This document shows, in pieces, positions 1 through 6,946 of a stretch of 14,471 bases of DNA. Origin of the DNA: Paracoccaceae bacterium (GTDB lineage: Bacteria; Pseudomonadota; Alphaproteobacteria; Rhodobacterales; Rhodobacteraceae); the NCBI GenBank assembly GCA_016937725.1, contig JAFGVZ010000001.1, forward strand, positions 1-14,471, in the 5' to 3' direction. The position numbers were made by a program, and so were the translations under genes. The notes under the pieces are model-generated. The model was not told where the DNA came from, did no database searches, and was given only the letters and a program-made list of their open reading frames with translations. The stretch's first letter is position 1. Each line of letters starts with the position of its first letter.

Positions 1-1002
1 GAACACGGCAGCGCGGCCGCCGCGCTGGACGCCTTGCCGCAAGTGGCCAAGGCTGCCGGTGTTGACACCTACACGCCTTTCACATCCGAACAAGCGCAGT
101 CGGAAATTGACCTTGCACGCGGCAAGGGGGCGCGCATGTTGTGCTTTGGCACCGAAGCATATCCGCCCAGCCTGGCCGCCATTTCAGATGCCCCGCCGGT
201 CCTGTGGTGCATGGGTGGGCGCAAACCGCTGGCGCAGCCCATGGTCGCGCTGGTCGGCGCGCGCAACGCGTCCAGCCTTGGCACGCGTATGGCGCGGATG
301 CTGGCCGAAGGGCTGGGGCTTGCGGGCTACACCATCGTGTCCGGGCTTGCGCGCGGCATCGACACAGCCGCGCACCAAGCCAGCCTCAAAACCGGCACCA
401 TCGCGGTCATGGGCGGCGGCGTCGATGTCATCTACCCCGCTGAAAACGCCGTGCTTGCTGCCGCGATTTCCGACCAAGGGTTGCGCCTGTCCGAACAGCC
501 TATGGGCACCTATCCGCAAGCGCGCCACTTCCCGCCGCGCAACCGCATCATCTCTGGCCTGTCCATGGCCGTGATCGTGGTGGAAGCGGCGGAAAAATCC
601 GGCACGCTGATCACCGTCAAAGACGCGCTGGAACAGGGGCGCGAAGTGATGGCGGTGCCCGGCCACCCGGTCGATGGGCGCGCGGGGGGGTGCAACCGGC
701 TTATCCGCGAAGGCGCAACACTCATCCGCAATGTCGAGGATGTGCTGGACGTGCTTGACCGTCTGCGCAGCGTGCCACCCGTGCCGCGCCCCGACGCGGC
801 ACCTCTGGCCCGGCCCGCCGCGCCAGATGCGGCCAGCGTGACCGCCGCGATCCTGCGCCTGTTGGGGCCAACACCCATCCATGAAGACATGGTCATCCGC
901 GATATGGGACTATCCGCCGCAATCATCTCGCCCGCGCTGGTCGCACTGGAACTGGATGGCGCCGTGCAACGCCATCCCGGTGGGTTGATCAGCCGCGCTT
1001 AG
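1..1002 (+). CDS. dprA: DNA processing protein DprA (3' part; start lies left of the window)
   Basis: DprA (Smf) binds incoming single-stranded DNA and loads RecA on it during natural transformation; it acts in the cytoplasm. The frame is open from base 1 (reading E-H-G-S-A-A-A-A before the first possible start, a TTG at 34), so the N-terminal part of the helix-hairpin-helix region is missing and the gene is partial here. Visible family marks are the Rossmann-fold core with VGARNAS (near nt 253), SGLARGIDTAAH (near nt 340), an MGGGVDVIYP segment (near nt 409), FPPRNRIISGLS (near nt 529), SGTLIT and VPGHP. After a Pro/Ala-rich linker (about nt 775-830) comes a small C-terminal winged-helix-like domain, as in many proteobacterial DprA proteins. 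The TAG stop at 1000-1002 overlaps the stop of convergent trxB by 4 bp. Identity is secure; whether the organism is transformable cannot be judged from this. Confidence 0.95.
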   Translation, partial: EHGSAAAALDALPQVAKAAGVDTYTPFTSEQAQSEIDLARGKGARMLCFGTEAYPPSLAAISDAPPVLWCMGGRKPLAQPMVALVGARNASSLGTRMARMLAEGLGLAGYTIVSGLARGIDTAAHQASLKTGTIAVMGGGVDVIYPAENAVLAAAISDQGLRLSEQPMGTYPQARHFPPRNRIISGLSMAVIVVEAAEKSGTLITVKDALEQGREVMAVPGHPVDGRAGGCNRLIREGATLIRNVEDVLDVLDRLRSVPPVPRPDAAPLARPAAPDAASVTAAILRLLGPTPIHEDMVIRDMGLSAAIISPALVALELDGAVQRHPGGLISRA

Positions 1003-1958
1003 GCGGCTTCGGCGTCCAAACCCTGCTCGGCCAAGAATTTCTCGGCATCCAGCGCTGCCATACAGCCCATCCCCGCACTGGTGATCGCTTGGCGATAGGT
1101 ATGGTCGGTCAAGTCCCCCGCCGCAAAAACGCCGGGAATAGACGTGCGCGTGCTGCCCGGTTCCACCCAGACATAGCCACCGGGTTGCATTTTTAGCTGG
1201 TCCTTGACCAAGTCGCTCGCCGGGCTGTGGCCGATGGCAATGAAAACGCCATCGCAGGTCAAGTCTTGCGCGGCCCCGCTGGTCACATGCGCTATCCGCA
1301 CGCCCTGAACGCCCGCACCACCAGCCTCGCCCAACACTTCTTCCAGCGTATGGTCCCAGATCACCTGCACCTTAGGATGGTTCAGCAACCGATGTTGCAA
1401 AATCTTCTCGGCGCGCAGGCTGTCGCGGCGATGCACCAGCGTCACCTTGGTGGCGAAATTGGTCAGGAAAAGCGCCTCTTCCACCGCCGTGTTGCCGCCG
1501 CCAATGACGACCACTTCTTTGCCACGGTAGAAAAACCCGTCGCAGGTCGCACAAGCCGACACGCCCATGCCCTGAAACTGCTGCTCAGAGGGCAGGCCCA
1601 ACCAACGCGCCTGCGCGCCGGTCGCCAGCACCACGGCATCGGCGGTGAACACCGCGCCACTATCGCCCACCGCCCGGAACGGGCGCTGCGACAGGTCCAG
1701 CGACGCGATATGCTCGCTGATAATCTCGGTTCCCATCTCGCGCGCATGGGCCTCCATACGCACCATCAGCTCGGGACCTGTCACCATTGTATCGCCCGGC
1801 CAGTTTTCTACTTCGGTTGTAATCGTCAACTGACCGCCGGGCTGGATGCCCTGCACCAAGACCGGCTCTAGCATCGCGCGCGCGCCGTAAACCGCCGCCG
1901 TGTAGCCAGCCGGTCCGGAACCGATAATCAACAGGCGGGTATGGCGGGGGCTGGTCAT
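999..1958 (-). CDS. trxB: Thioredoxin-disulfide reductase TrxB
   Basis: This flavoenzyme passes electrons from NADPH through FAD and a redox-active cysteine pair to thioredoxin in the cytoplasm. With the start chosen here the protein has 319 residues, the usual length. Seen in order: FAD-binding GSGPAG (residues 13-18), redox CATC (136-139), NADPH-binding GGGNTA (153-158), the HRR motif (about 176-178) typical of NADPH-preferring reductases, and the C-terminal FAD motif AGDLTD (280-285). A TTG codon 15 nt upstream could lengthen it by five residues, but GAAAGGA sits 6 nt before the ATG at 1958 and falls inside that extension, so the ATG is preferred. The gene is read divergently from the Lrp-type regulator and convergently with dprA. 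Identity is secure; control by the neighbouring regulator is an inference. Confidence 0.97.
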   Translation of the reverse strand: MTSPRHTRLLIIGSGPAGYTAAVYGARAMLEPVLVQGIQPGGQLTITTEVENWPGDTMVTGPELMVRMEAHAREMGTEIISEHIASLDLSQRPFRAVGDSGAVFTADAVVLATGAQARWLGLPSEQQFQGMGVSACATCDGFFYRGKEVVVIGGGNTAVEEALFLTNFATKVTLVHRRDSLRAEKILQHRLLNHPKVQVIWDHTLEEVLGEAGGAGVQGVRIAHVTSGAAQDLTCDGVFIAIGHSPASDLVKDQLKMQPGGYVWVEPGSTRTSIPGVFAAGDLTDHTYRQAITSAGMGCMAALDAEKFLAEQGLDAEAA

Positions 1959-1988
1959 GGCATGTCCTTTCAACGTTTCCTGCTGCGC

Positions 1989-2016
1989 AATCTAGGCATT
2001 CGGCCCGACCACACAA
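1989..2016 (-). promoter_or_regulatory. Candidate trxB promoter
   Basis: On the minus strand TTGTGT (2011-2016) and TAGATT (1989-1994) are 16 nt apart, resembling a sigma-70 type promoter with moderate boxes. A start a few bases further on would give a leader of roughly 20-25 nt before the trxB ATG. Matches to consensus are partial (3/6 and 4/6), so this is tentative. Confidence 0.3.
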
Positions 2017-2051
2017 GAGGACATTCCGCGCAGCGCGCATGGGAATTAATC

Positions 2052-2080
2052 TTGCCCAATATTGAAATAATATTGCGCAA
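2052..2080. promoter_or_regulatory. Inverted repeat, candidate Lrp/AsnC operator
   Basis: Two 12-nt arms, TTGCCCAATATT (2052-2063) and AATATTGCGCAA (2069-2080), form an inverted repeat around the 5-nt spacer GAAAT, with 11 of 12 positions pairing. It lies in the 166-bp region between divergent trxB and the Lrp-type gene, about 45 bp before the regulator's ATG. Lrp/AsnC proteins commonly bind AT-centred palindromes and control their own promoters, so autoregulation, and possibly control of trxB, is likely but inferred. On the plus strand TTGCGC (2073-2078) followed 17 nt later by TACATA (2096-2101) is a weak promoter candidate for the regulator; if real, the palindrome would cover its -35 box. 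Confidence 0.6.
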
Positions 2081-2124
2081 GGTCACATCACAGCTTACAT
2101 AAGTGCAAAATAATAGGAGCGGAC

Positions 2125-2625
2125 ATGTCAGGCGGCAAGCTAGATCCGATCGATCGCAAGATTCTGGCCGAATTGCAGGCCGATGGTCGGATGACCAATG
2201 TCGAGCTGGCCAAGCGCGTTGGTATATCCGCGCCGCCTTGCCTGCGCCGCGTGCGCGCGCTGGAAGAAGCCGGGTTCATCCGGGGCTATCATGCACAAGT
2301 GAACAGCCGCGATCTGGGCTTTGAAGTGCAGGTTTTTGCCATGGTCGGGTTGAACAGCCAAGCCGAAGCCGATCTTGCGCGCTTTGAACAGCGCTGCCGC
2401 GACTGGCCACTGGTGCGCGAATGCCATATGCTGAATGGCGAGATTGACTTCATCCTGAAATGCGTGGCCCCCGACCTGTCGACCTTCCAGCGCTTCCTGA
2501 CAGAAGAATTGTTGGCCGCCGACAATGTGATCACTGTCAAGACATCGCTTGTCATTCGTGGGGCCAAGCTGGAACCCGGCGTCCCGTTCGATGTTCTGGA
2601 AGCCCGCGCCGCCGAGATTGAATAA
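2125..2625 (+). CDS. Lrp/AsnC family transcriptional regulator
   Basis: A 166-residue protein with the standard two-domain layout. The N-terminal winged helix-turn-helix begins LDPIDRKIL and continues through ELAKRVGIS and CLRRVRALE (about residues 6-56). The C-terminal RAM (ligand-binding, oligomerising) domain spans about 66-150. Members act as dimers to octamers that sense amino acids or related ligands and bind DNA near target promoters. The ATG start is supported by AGGAG at 2115-2119, 5 nt upstream. A palindrome just upstream suggests autoregulation. The gene is divergent from trxB, and its TAA is only 3 bp from the stop of the convergent AAA ATPase gene. The family is certain; the effector and targets cannot be read from sequence, so no specific gene symbol is given. 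Confidence 0.93.
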   Translation: MSGGKLDPIDRKILAELQADGRMTNVELAKRVGISAPPCLRRVRALEEAGFIRGYHAQVNSRDLGFEVQVFAMVGLNSQAEADLARFEQRCRDWPLVRECHMLNGEIDFILKCVAPDLSTFQRFLTEELLAADNVITVKTSLVIRGAKLEPGVPFDVLEARAAEIE

Positions 2626-2628
2626 CGC

Positions 2629-3939
2629 CTAGCGCGTGATTTTCTCCATCTCGACGAACATGTTTTTCCATGCCCTGTCTATCAATTCGGGTGTCATGCG
2701 GCGGGGCTTACCTTCGAAATCGCAAATCGCAATCATCTGGTCGATCAGGAAGACCGGCTGATAATTCGCGTAGATGTTGTTGATCGTCGGGTATTTCTTC
2801 TTGATCAGATGGATGATCGCATCTTCGTTCAGCGGAATACCGCGTTTCTTGGCGACAAGTGCAAAGATCTTCAGGAAATCCTGCTGGCTTGGGCCATCAA
2901 TCTTGATCTTGTAGAAAATCCGGCGCAACGCGGCTTGGTCGAAAATCTCGTTCGGGTGGAAGTTGGTCGAAAAGATGACCAGCGTGTCGAAGGGCACAAC
3001 GAATTTCTCCCCCGATTGCAGGGCCAGAATATCGTAATTCATCTCCATCGGGACGATCCAGCGGTTCACGATGGATTGCGGCGGCTCTTCCTGCCGGCCA
3101 AGGTCGTCGATGATGAACACACCCCCCGTGGCCTTGAACTGCAACGGCGCCTGGTAGGTCCGCGACACCGGGTTGAAGGTCAGGTCCAGCATGGACAGCG
3201 TCAATTCGCCGCCGGTTATCACGGTTGGCCGTTCGCAATGGACATAGCGCGCATCGAACCGGTTGCCGGTCTGGCGCAGCAGGTTGGGATCGTCCTCCCA
3301 CGTATCGACAAGCGTATGCACGATTGGGTCGTAAACGCTGATGACCTGACCGGCATGGCAGACGGCACGCGGCACATAGATCCGATCACCCATCGCGGCC
3401 CGAATGCCGTTCGAGATAGAGGATTTTCCGTTTCCCGGAGGACCATAGAGCAGGATCGACCGGCCAGAACTGACCGCCGGGCCAAGGTCATCCATCAGCG
3501 TCGGCGGCAGGATCAGGTCGCCCATCGCGATCTGCAACTGGCGCCGCGTGACCTGAATGTTGCGGATGGATTGCTTCTGGATCTGCTTGGCGTAGGCCTC
3601 TAGCGGCACGGGCATGGCACCATAATATTCCGATTGCGACAGCGCGTTCAGCGCCCGCGCCTTGCCCGCCTCCGTCAACTGGAAACTCGCCTCTCCCGAA
3701 CCGCGCATGCTGCTGCTGGCGGTCGCTTCCAGCAGGCGCTCTTGGCGGCATAGGTCGATTAATTCAATGGATTGCGGAATTGGCAGGCAAATGTTGCGGG
3801 CAATTTCGGAAATCCGCGACAAAGACATGCGATACATGGTCTTCAACAGGATATCCCGCATCATGACATTCGTCAGGCCGGTCGATTCCAGATTGCGCGG
3901 GACCGGCGGGGCCGCAACAGGTGTGCTATGCGCATTCAT
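2629..3939 (-). CDS. AAA-type ATPase with N-terminal helix-turn-helix-like region, last gene of the Tad operon
   Basis: I do not recognise a named gene. The 436-residue protein has a helical, winged-helix-like N-terminal region (about residues 20-110), then a P-loop AAA domain. This has Walker A GPPGNGKSS (166-174), Walker B VFIIDD (274-279), a sensor-1-like FSTN (323-326), and LRR (338-340) as a possible arginine finger. It ends with a basic helical segment. There is no signal peptide or membrane segment, so it should be cytoplasmic. The ATG at 3939 is preferred: GGAG lies 8 nt upstream, whereas a TTG six bases earlier would have only 2 nt spacing. It follows the prepilin peptidase gene by 44 nt on the same strand, so co-transcription with the pilus genes is likely. 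A remodelling or regulatory ATPase tied to pilus biogenesis is possible, but its location at the operon end is the only link. ATP binding is well supported; the role is unknown. Confidence 0.8.
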   Translation of the reverse strand: MNAHSTPVAAPPVPRNLESTGLTNVMMRDILLKTMYRMSLSRISEIARNICLPIPQSIELIDLCRQERLLEATASSSMRGSGEASFQLTEAGKARALNALSQSEYYGAMPVPLEAYAKQIQKQSIRNIQVTRRQLQIAMGDLILPPTLMDDLGPAVSSGRSILLYGPPGNGKSSISNGIRAAMGDRIYVPRAVCHAGQVISVYDPIVHTLVDTWEDDPNLLRQTGNRFDARYVHCERPTVITGGELTLSMLDLTFNPVSRTYQAPLQFKATGGVFIIDDLGRQEEPPQSIVNRWIVPMEMNYDILALQSGEKFVVPFDTLVIFSTNFHPNEIFDQAALRRIFYKIKIDGPSQQDFLKIFALVAKKRGIPLNEDAIIHLIKKKYPTINNIYANYQPVFLIDQMIAICDFEGKPRRMTPELIDRAWKNMFVEMEKITR

Positions 3940-3983
3940 GACCAATACTCCAACCCGGCTGACACGGCCAACAAGATGACAGG

Positions 3984-4484
3984 TTAAACCGCAGTGCCTA
4001 CGCCCGCGGCCAGCACAAGGTAAAACAGCAAGCTTGGGCCAAGCGCCAAGCCCAAGGGAAATTCGCGGCGATGCCAGCTTTCCCAGGAAGGGGCCATGCC
4101 AACGATGGCAGATGACCGGCGCGCCAGACGATGCGCAATGAAGCTGACCATGATCACGCTGGCGAGCAACATCAGGAATGTGCTCAGATCCCCCAGTGCG
4201 ATGAACGGGGCCATGGCTGCCGCAAATTTCGCGTCACCTGCGCCCAACAGGCCCACACTGCTTAAGACGAAGCCGACCACCAGCACCAAGCCAAGGCTTG
4301 CCCAGCCCCAAGCCCAGGTTTGCAACGGCAACGCCAAGGGACCTATGACAAGATAAATCGCGGCCAGCGCCAGCACCGCGTAATTGTGGATTTTCATCCA
4401 TTTCATGTCGCTCCATGCCACCCACAGTGCGATCGGGGCCACGAAGGGCAAGAACCAAAGCGCAGCATCTGCCGAAAGCCCCAT
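3984..4484 (-). CDS. cpaA: Prepilin peptidase CpaA/TadV (A24 family)
   Basis: This inner-membrane aspartic protease removes the leader from Flp pre-pilin and the pseudopilins. The protein has 166 residues, the short form without the N-terminal methylation domain, as expected for TadV/CpaA. Both catalytic aspartates are visible: Asp26 in WSDMK after the first membrane segment and Asp84 in the GAGD motif. Several further hydrophobic segments follow. The upstream gene's TGA overlaps this ATG by one base (TGATG), pointing to translational coupling. AAGGAGG (4494-4500) lies inside the upstream gene, 9 nt from the ATG. A GTG one codon earlier (4487), 6 nt from the same ribosome site, cannot be excluded. 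In Caulobacter cpaA lies next to the pilin gene; here it is near the far end of the locus. Confidence 0.93.
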   Translation of the reverse strand: MGLSADAALWFLPFVAPIALWVAWSDMKWMKIHNYAVLALAAIYLVIGPLALPLQTWAWGWASLGLVLVVGFVLSSVGLLGAGDAKFAAAMAPFIALGDLSTFLMLLASVIMVSFIAHRLARRSSAIVGMAPSWESWHRREFPLGLALGPSLLFYLVLAAGVGTAV

Positions 4485-5338
4485 CACCCACGCCCTCCTT
4501 CCAAGGCCCGCAAGGCGCGCACGGCCTCGTCATAATGTTGCGGATGCGTGTCGATGGCCTCTTGCAACAGGGTGCGGCCCACATTGACATCGCCCTTGCG
4601 GATCGCGGCAATCGCCATCGTGTGCAGCAGCATCGCGCGTTCTTGCTGGCTCATGCGGACCAGCGGCAGGCTGTAATTGCCCTGCGCCGCGCGGGCCAAT
4701 GCCATGTTGTTCTTGGCGGTAAACAGATGCGGGTCATGCTGAAGTGCCTGCGTGAAAAGTTGCTCTGCCTCGCGCGGGGCACCGCGCGTCAGCTTGGAAA
4801 AGCCCCAATTGTTGAACACGCCCGAGGGGCGCGTGGTCAGCCCCGCCGCGGTTTCGTAGAAATGGTCGGCTTTCTTCCAGTCTTTCTTGCCGTCAGCGAT
4901 CATGGCTTCCAAACGGTAGCGGTCGAAGGTCTCATGCGTGGGCGGCACGGTGTTCAGCACCGCTTCGGCCTGCGCCCAATCATTGGCACGGATATGCGCT
5001 TCTGCCAGCATGACCTTGTCGTCATTGGTGGCCTCAGGATGCTGCACGACCTTGCGCCAGGTGGGGATCGCTTCAGCCAGACGGCCAGCGCGCACCAAGG
5101 ACCGGGCCAAGCCGCGCAGATTGGCAATGTCATCGGGGTTGCGTTCGACCTGGTCGGCAAAATAGGCGACGGCTTCATCGGGGTTGCCCGACGCCAGCAT
5201 CAGTTCCGCGACATTCTTCTGGTCGACGGCATTGACCGCATCTATTGCGCGGGTGACGTTGGCCTGTTTGCTGCCCTCACATGCCGACAGCGCAAACACG
5301 CTGCCCGAAAGCAGCGCAATTAGGATAATTTGGCGCAT
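4484..5338 (-). CDS. TPR-repeat lipoprotein of the Tad locus
   Basis: A 284-residue predicted lipoprotein. A hydrophobic signal of about 19 residues ends in the lipobox LSAC, with Cys20 as the lipidation site. The rest is helical with tetratricopeptide-like repeats over about residues 40-270 (for example around NPDEAVAYFADQ, GRLAEAIPTW and REAEQLFTQAL). Such proteins act as periplasmic scaffolds; in Tad systems the TadD-type TPR lipoprotein helps assemble the outer-membrane secretin. This is the second TPR lipoprotein in a row. Which of the two is the true TadD counterpart is unclear, although TadD directly follows tadC in Aggregatibacter, the position held by the other gene here. GAGGA lies 7 nt before the ATG, and the gene follows the previous one by 20 nt. 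Outer-membrane sorting is an inference from the absence of Asp at position +2 (Glu here). Confidence 0.85.
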   Translation of the reverse strand: MRQIILIALLSGSVFALSACEGSKQANVTRAIDAVNAVDQKNVAELMLASGNPDEAVAYFADQVERNPDDIANLRGLARSLVRAGRLAEAIPTWRKVVQHPEATNDDKVMLAEAHIRANDWAQAEAVLNTVPPTHETFDRYRLEAMIADGKKDWKKADHFYETAAGLTTRPSGVFNNWGFSKLTRGAPREAEQLFTQALQHDPHLFTAKNNMALARAAQGNYSLPLVRMSQQERAMLLHTMAIAAIRKGDVNVGRTLLQEAIDTHPQHYDEAVRALRALEGGRG

Positions 5339-5358
5339 TTTTGCGTCCTCATTGCTCG

Positions 5359-5943
5359 TTATAACGGCGTTTCCAGCAGCAAGAACCTGCCCTGTCCACG
5401 CCGCACCAGCGAAAGCTGGTGTGCCTCGCGTTCATCATACCCGGTTTCTTTGGTTTTTTCGATTGCCAAACGCAGGTTATCGCGAATTTCCGACGATCTT
5501 CCGCCATCAAAGGCGAAAGCGTTGCGAAAATGCAGCCCCGCCTCGCCCCATTTTCCTTGTTCGCCCAGCGCAACGCCAAGGTTGTTATGCGCCGCCACGA
5601 AGGTTTCGTCCTGCTCCAACGCGCGCCGCAACACTTGTTCGGCCTGTTGCACCCGCCCAAGGCGCAGGTTCGCCGAACCGATTGCCGACAGAATATCGAC
5701 ATTCACACCACGTTCGGCAGAGGCGCGGTAATAGGCCCGCAGCGCAAGCTCGTATTCGCCTGCGGCCATCAGCCGATGCCCCACGATCAACCCATCAACC
5801 GCTTCACTGACATCGCCACGGCGCGCTGCAATTTGGTCCGGCCCCGCGCCCAGCGCAACCGCAACGTCGCTGCCCCCCGAAGAAGACAGCGAACAGCCTG
5901 CGATCAAGCTGACAAAGACGAAGGGCAAGACCTCGCGCCGCAT
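5359..5943 (-). CDS. tadD: TadD-like TPR lipoprotein
   Basis: A 194-residue predicted lipoprotein with a short signal ending in the lipobox IAGC (Cys17), a Ser/Gly-rich linker, and three or so tetratricopeptide-like repeats (about residues 50-165, including GEYELALRAYY, GRVQQAEQVLRRAL and GKWGEAGLHFRNAF). It directly follows tadC, as tadD does in the Aggregatibacter Tad operon. TadD-type lipoproteins are thought to assist secretin oligomerisation at the outer membrane. Its ATG shares one base with the TAA of tadC (TAATG), a sign of translational coupling. The TPR lipoprotein class is well supported; the tadD name rests on position and general similarity, and the next gene is an alternative claimant. 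Confidence 0.85.
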   Translation of the reverse strand: MRREVLPFVFVSLIAGCSLSSSGGSDVAVALGAGPDQIAARRGDVSEAVDGLIVGHRLMAAGEYELALRAYYRASAERGVNVDILSAIGSANLRLGRVQQAEQVLRRALEQDETFVAAHNNLGVALGEQGKWGEAGLHFRNAFAFDGGRSSEIRDNLRLAIEKTKETGYDEREAHQLSLVRRGQGRFLLLETPL

Positions 5944-6923
5944 TACATTCCCGATATGTTACTGGTATTCAGTTCATTCATGATGCCGATGACAGATGGG
6001 CCGATCAAGATGATCAACAGCGGCGGCACCGTGAACATCATTGTCCCCAAGGTCATTTTGGTCGGCAGGATATTCGCCTTTTCCTCGGCCCGCATGATCC
6101 GCTTGTCGCGCATTTCCGCCGCGAAGACACGCAGCGCATCGGTAATCGACGTGCCATAGGTTGCGGCTTGGATCATGACGGTCGTAAAGCTGGTAATGTC
6201 CGAGATATCGCATCGCTTGGCCAAATCCTTCAAGACTTCACTGCGCTCGCGCCCGGCTTTCACCTGCTCGCTGACCGCGCCCAATTCTTCGCCCAAGGCA
6301 GGATAGGTCGCCGTGATCTCGTTGGCGACGCGTTGGATGGATTGGTCAAGCGACTGGCCGGCCTCGACACAGATCAGCATCATGTCCAGCGCGTCGGGAA
6401 AGCCCGAGATAATCTCTTCCTTGCGCGCTTCGACACGGCGTTCGACCCAGCGGCGCGGCCCGTAATAGCCAATCAGCATGGGCAGGGTCAGCGCGGCAGC
6501 CCGCATCGGCATGCTTTGAAATTTCTCTGGCATAAGCACGAAGACCACCAGCAGCGACACCAGCAGCATCCCAACGGCCAGAATGAACTGAAGCGCTTGA
6601 AAATCGCGCACCGCATGCTTGCCATGATAGCCCGCCTGAATCATGCGCTGGCGTGCCGCCGACAGGTCTTTCTCATTGTCAGGCTCTAGGAATTTTGCAT
6701 ATTTTTCCAGCCCGGCGAAGCCATTGCTTTCAGCCCGCCGCAAAGCTTTTGCCGACCTGTCTGCCCGTTTGGGGTTGCTGGCGGCGACTTGATCCTTGAG
6801 CTTGCTCATCGGATCATCCGAGGTGTCGCGCAGTGCGGCCAGACCGGCGACCGCAACTAGCGCGATGCCCAAAAGCCCCAGCAGCATGATGGTTCCAAAC
6901 CCACCTGAAAGCATATCAAACAT
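5943..6923 (-). CDS. tadC: Tad pilus platform protein TadC
   Basis: A 326-residue inner-membrane protein of the GspF/T2SSF family. TadB and TadC together form the platform that couples the CpaF motor to pilin polymerisation. It has an N-terminal membrane segment (about residues 12-30), a pair of hydrophobic segments around 110-155, then the cytoplasmic T2SSF domain with FPDALDMMLICVEAGQSL and GEELGAVSEQVKAGR (about 185-230), and a C-terminal membrane segment (about 290-312). An AGAGGAAAG-like ribosome site precedes the ATG. It lies 23 nt after tadB and overlaps the following TPR gene by 1 nt. The order tadB-tadC distinguishes it from its paralogue. Confidence 0.94.
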   Translation of the reverse strand: MFDMLSGGFGTIMLLGLLGIALVAVAGLAALRDTSDDPMSKLKDQVAASNPKRADRSAKALRRAESNGFAGLEKYAKFLEPDNEKDLSAARQRMIQAGYHGKHAVRDFQALQFILAVGMLLVSLLVVFVLMPEKFQSMPMRAAALTLPMLIGYYGPRRWVERRVEARKEEIISGFPDALDMMLICVEAGQSLDQSIQRVANEITATYPALGEELGAVSEQVKAGRERSEVLKDLAKRCDISDITSFTTVMIQAATYGTSITDALRVFAAEMRDKRIMRAEEKANILPTKMTLGTMMFTVPPLLIILIGPSVIGIMNELNTSNISGM

Positions 6924-6946
6924 AGATCTTTCCTCTTTTCAGTGGG

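Noticed and set aside
1959..1973. Upstream TTG start for trxB
   Set aside because: The GAAAGGA ribosome site lies inside this extension and is correctly spaced for the ATG at 1958; the family does not need the extra five residues.
2625..2637. Small ACGC/GCGT hairpin between the Lrp-type gene and the AAA ATPase gene as a bidirectional terminator
   Set aside because: Only a 4-bp stem, with a short T run on one strand; too weak to call.
4415..5323. 302-codon open frame opposite the 284-residue TPR lipoprotein
   Set aside because: Antisense shadow; the minus strand has a lipobox, TPR repeats and coupled starts, and this frame has none.
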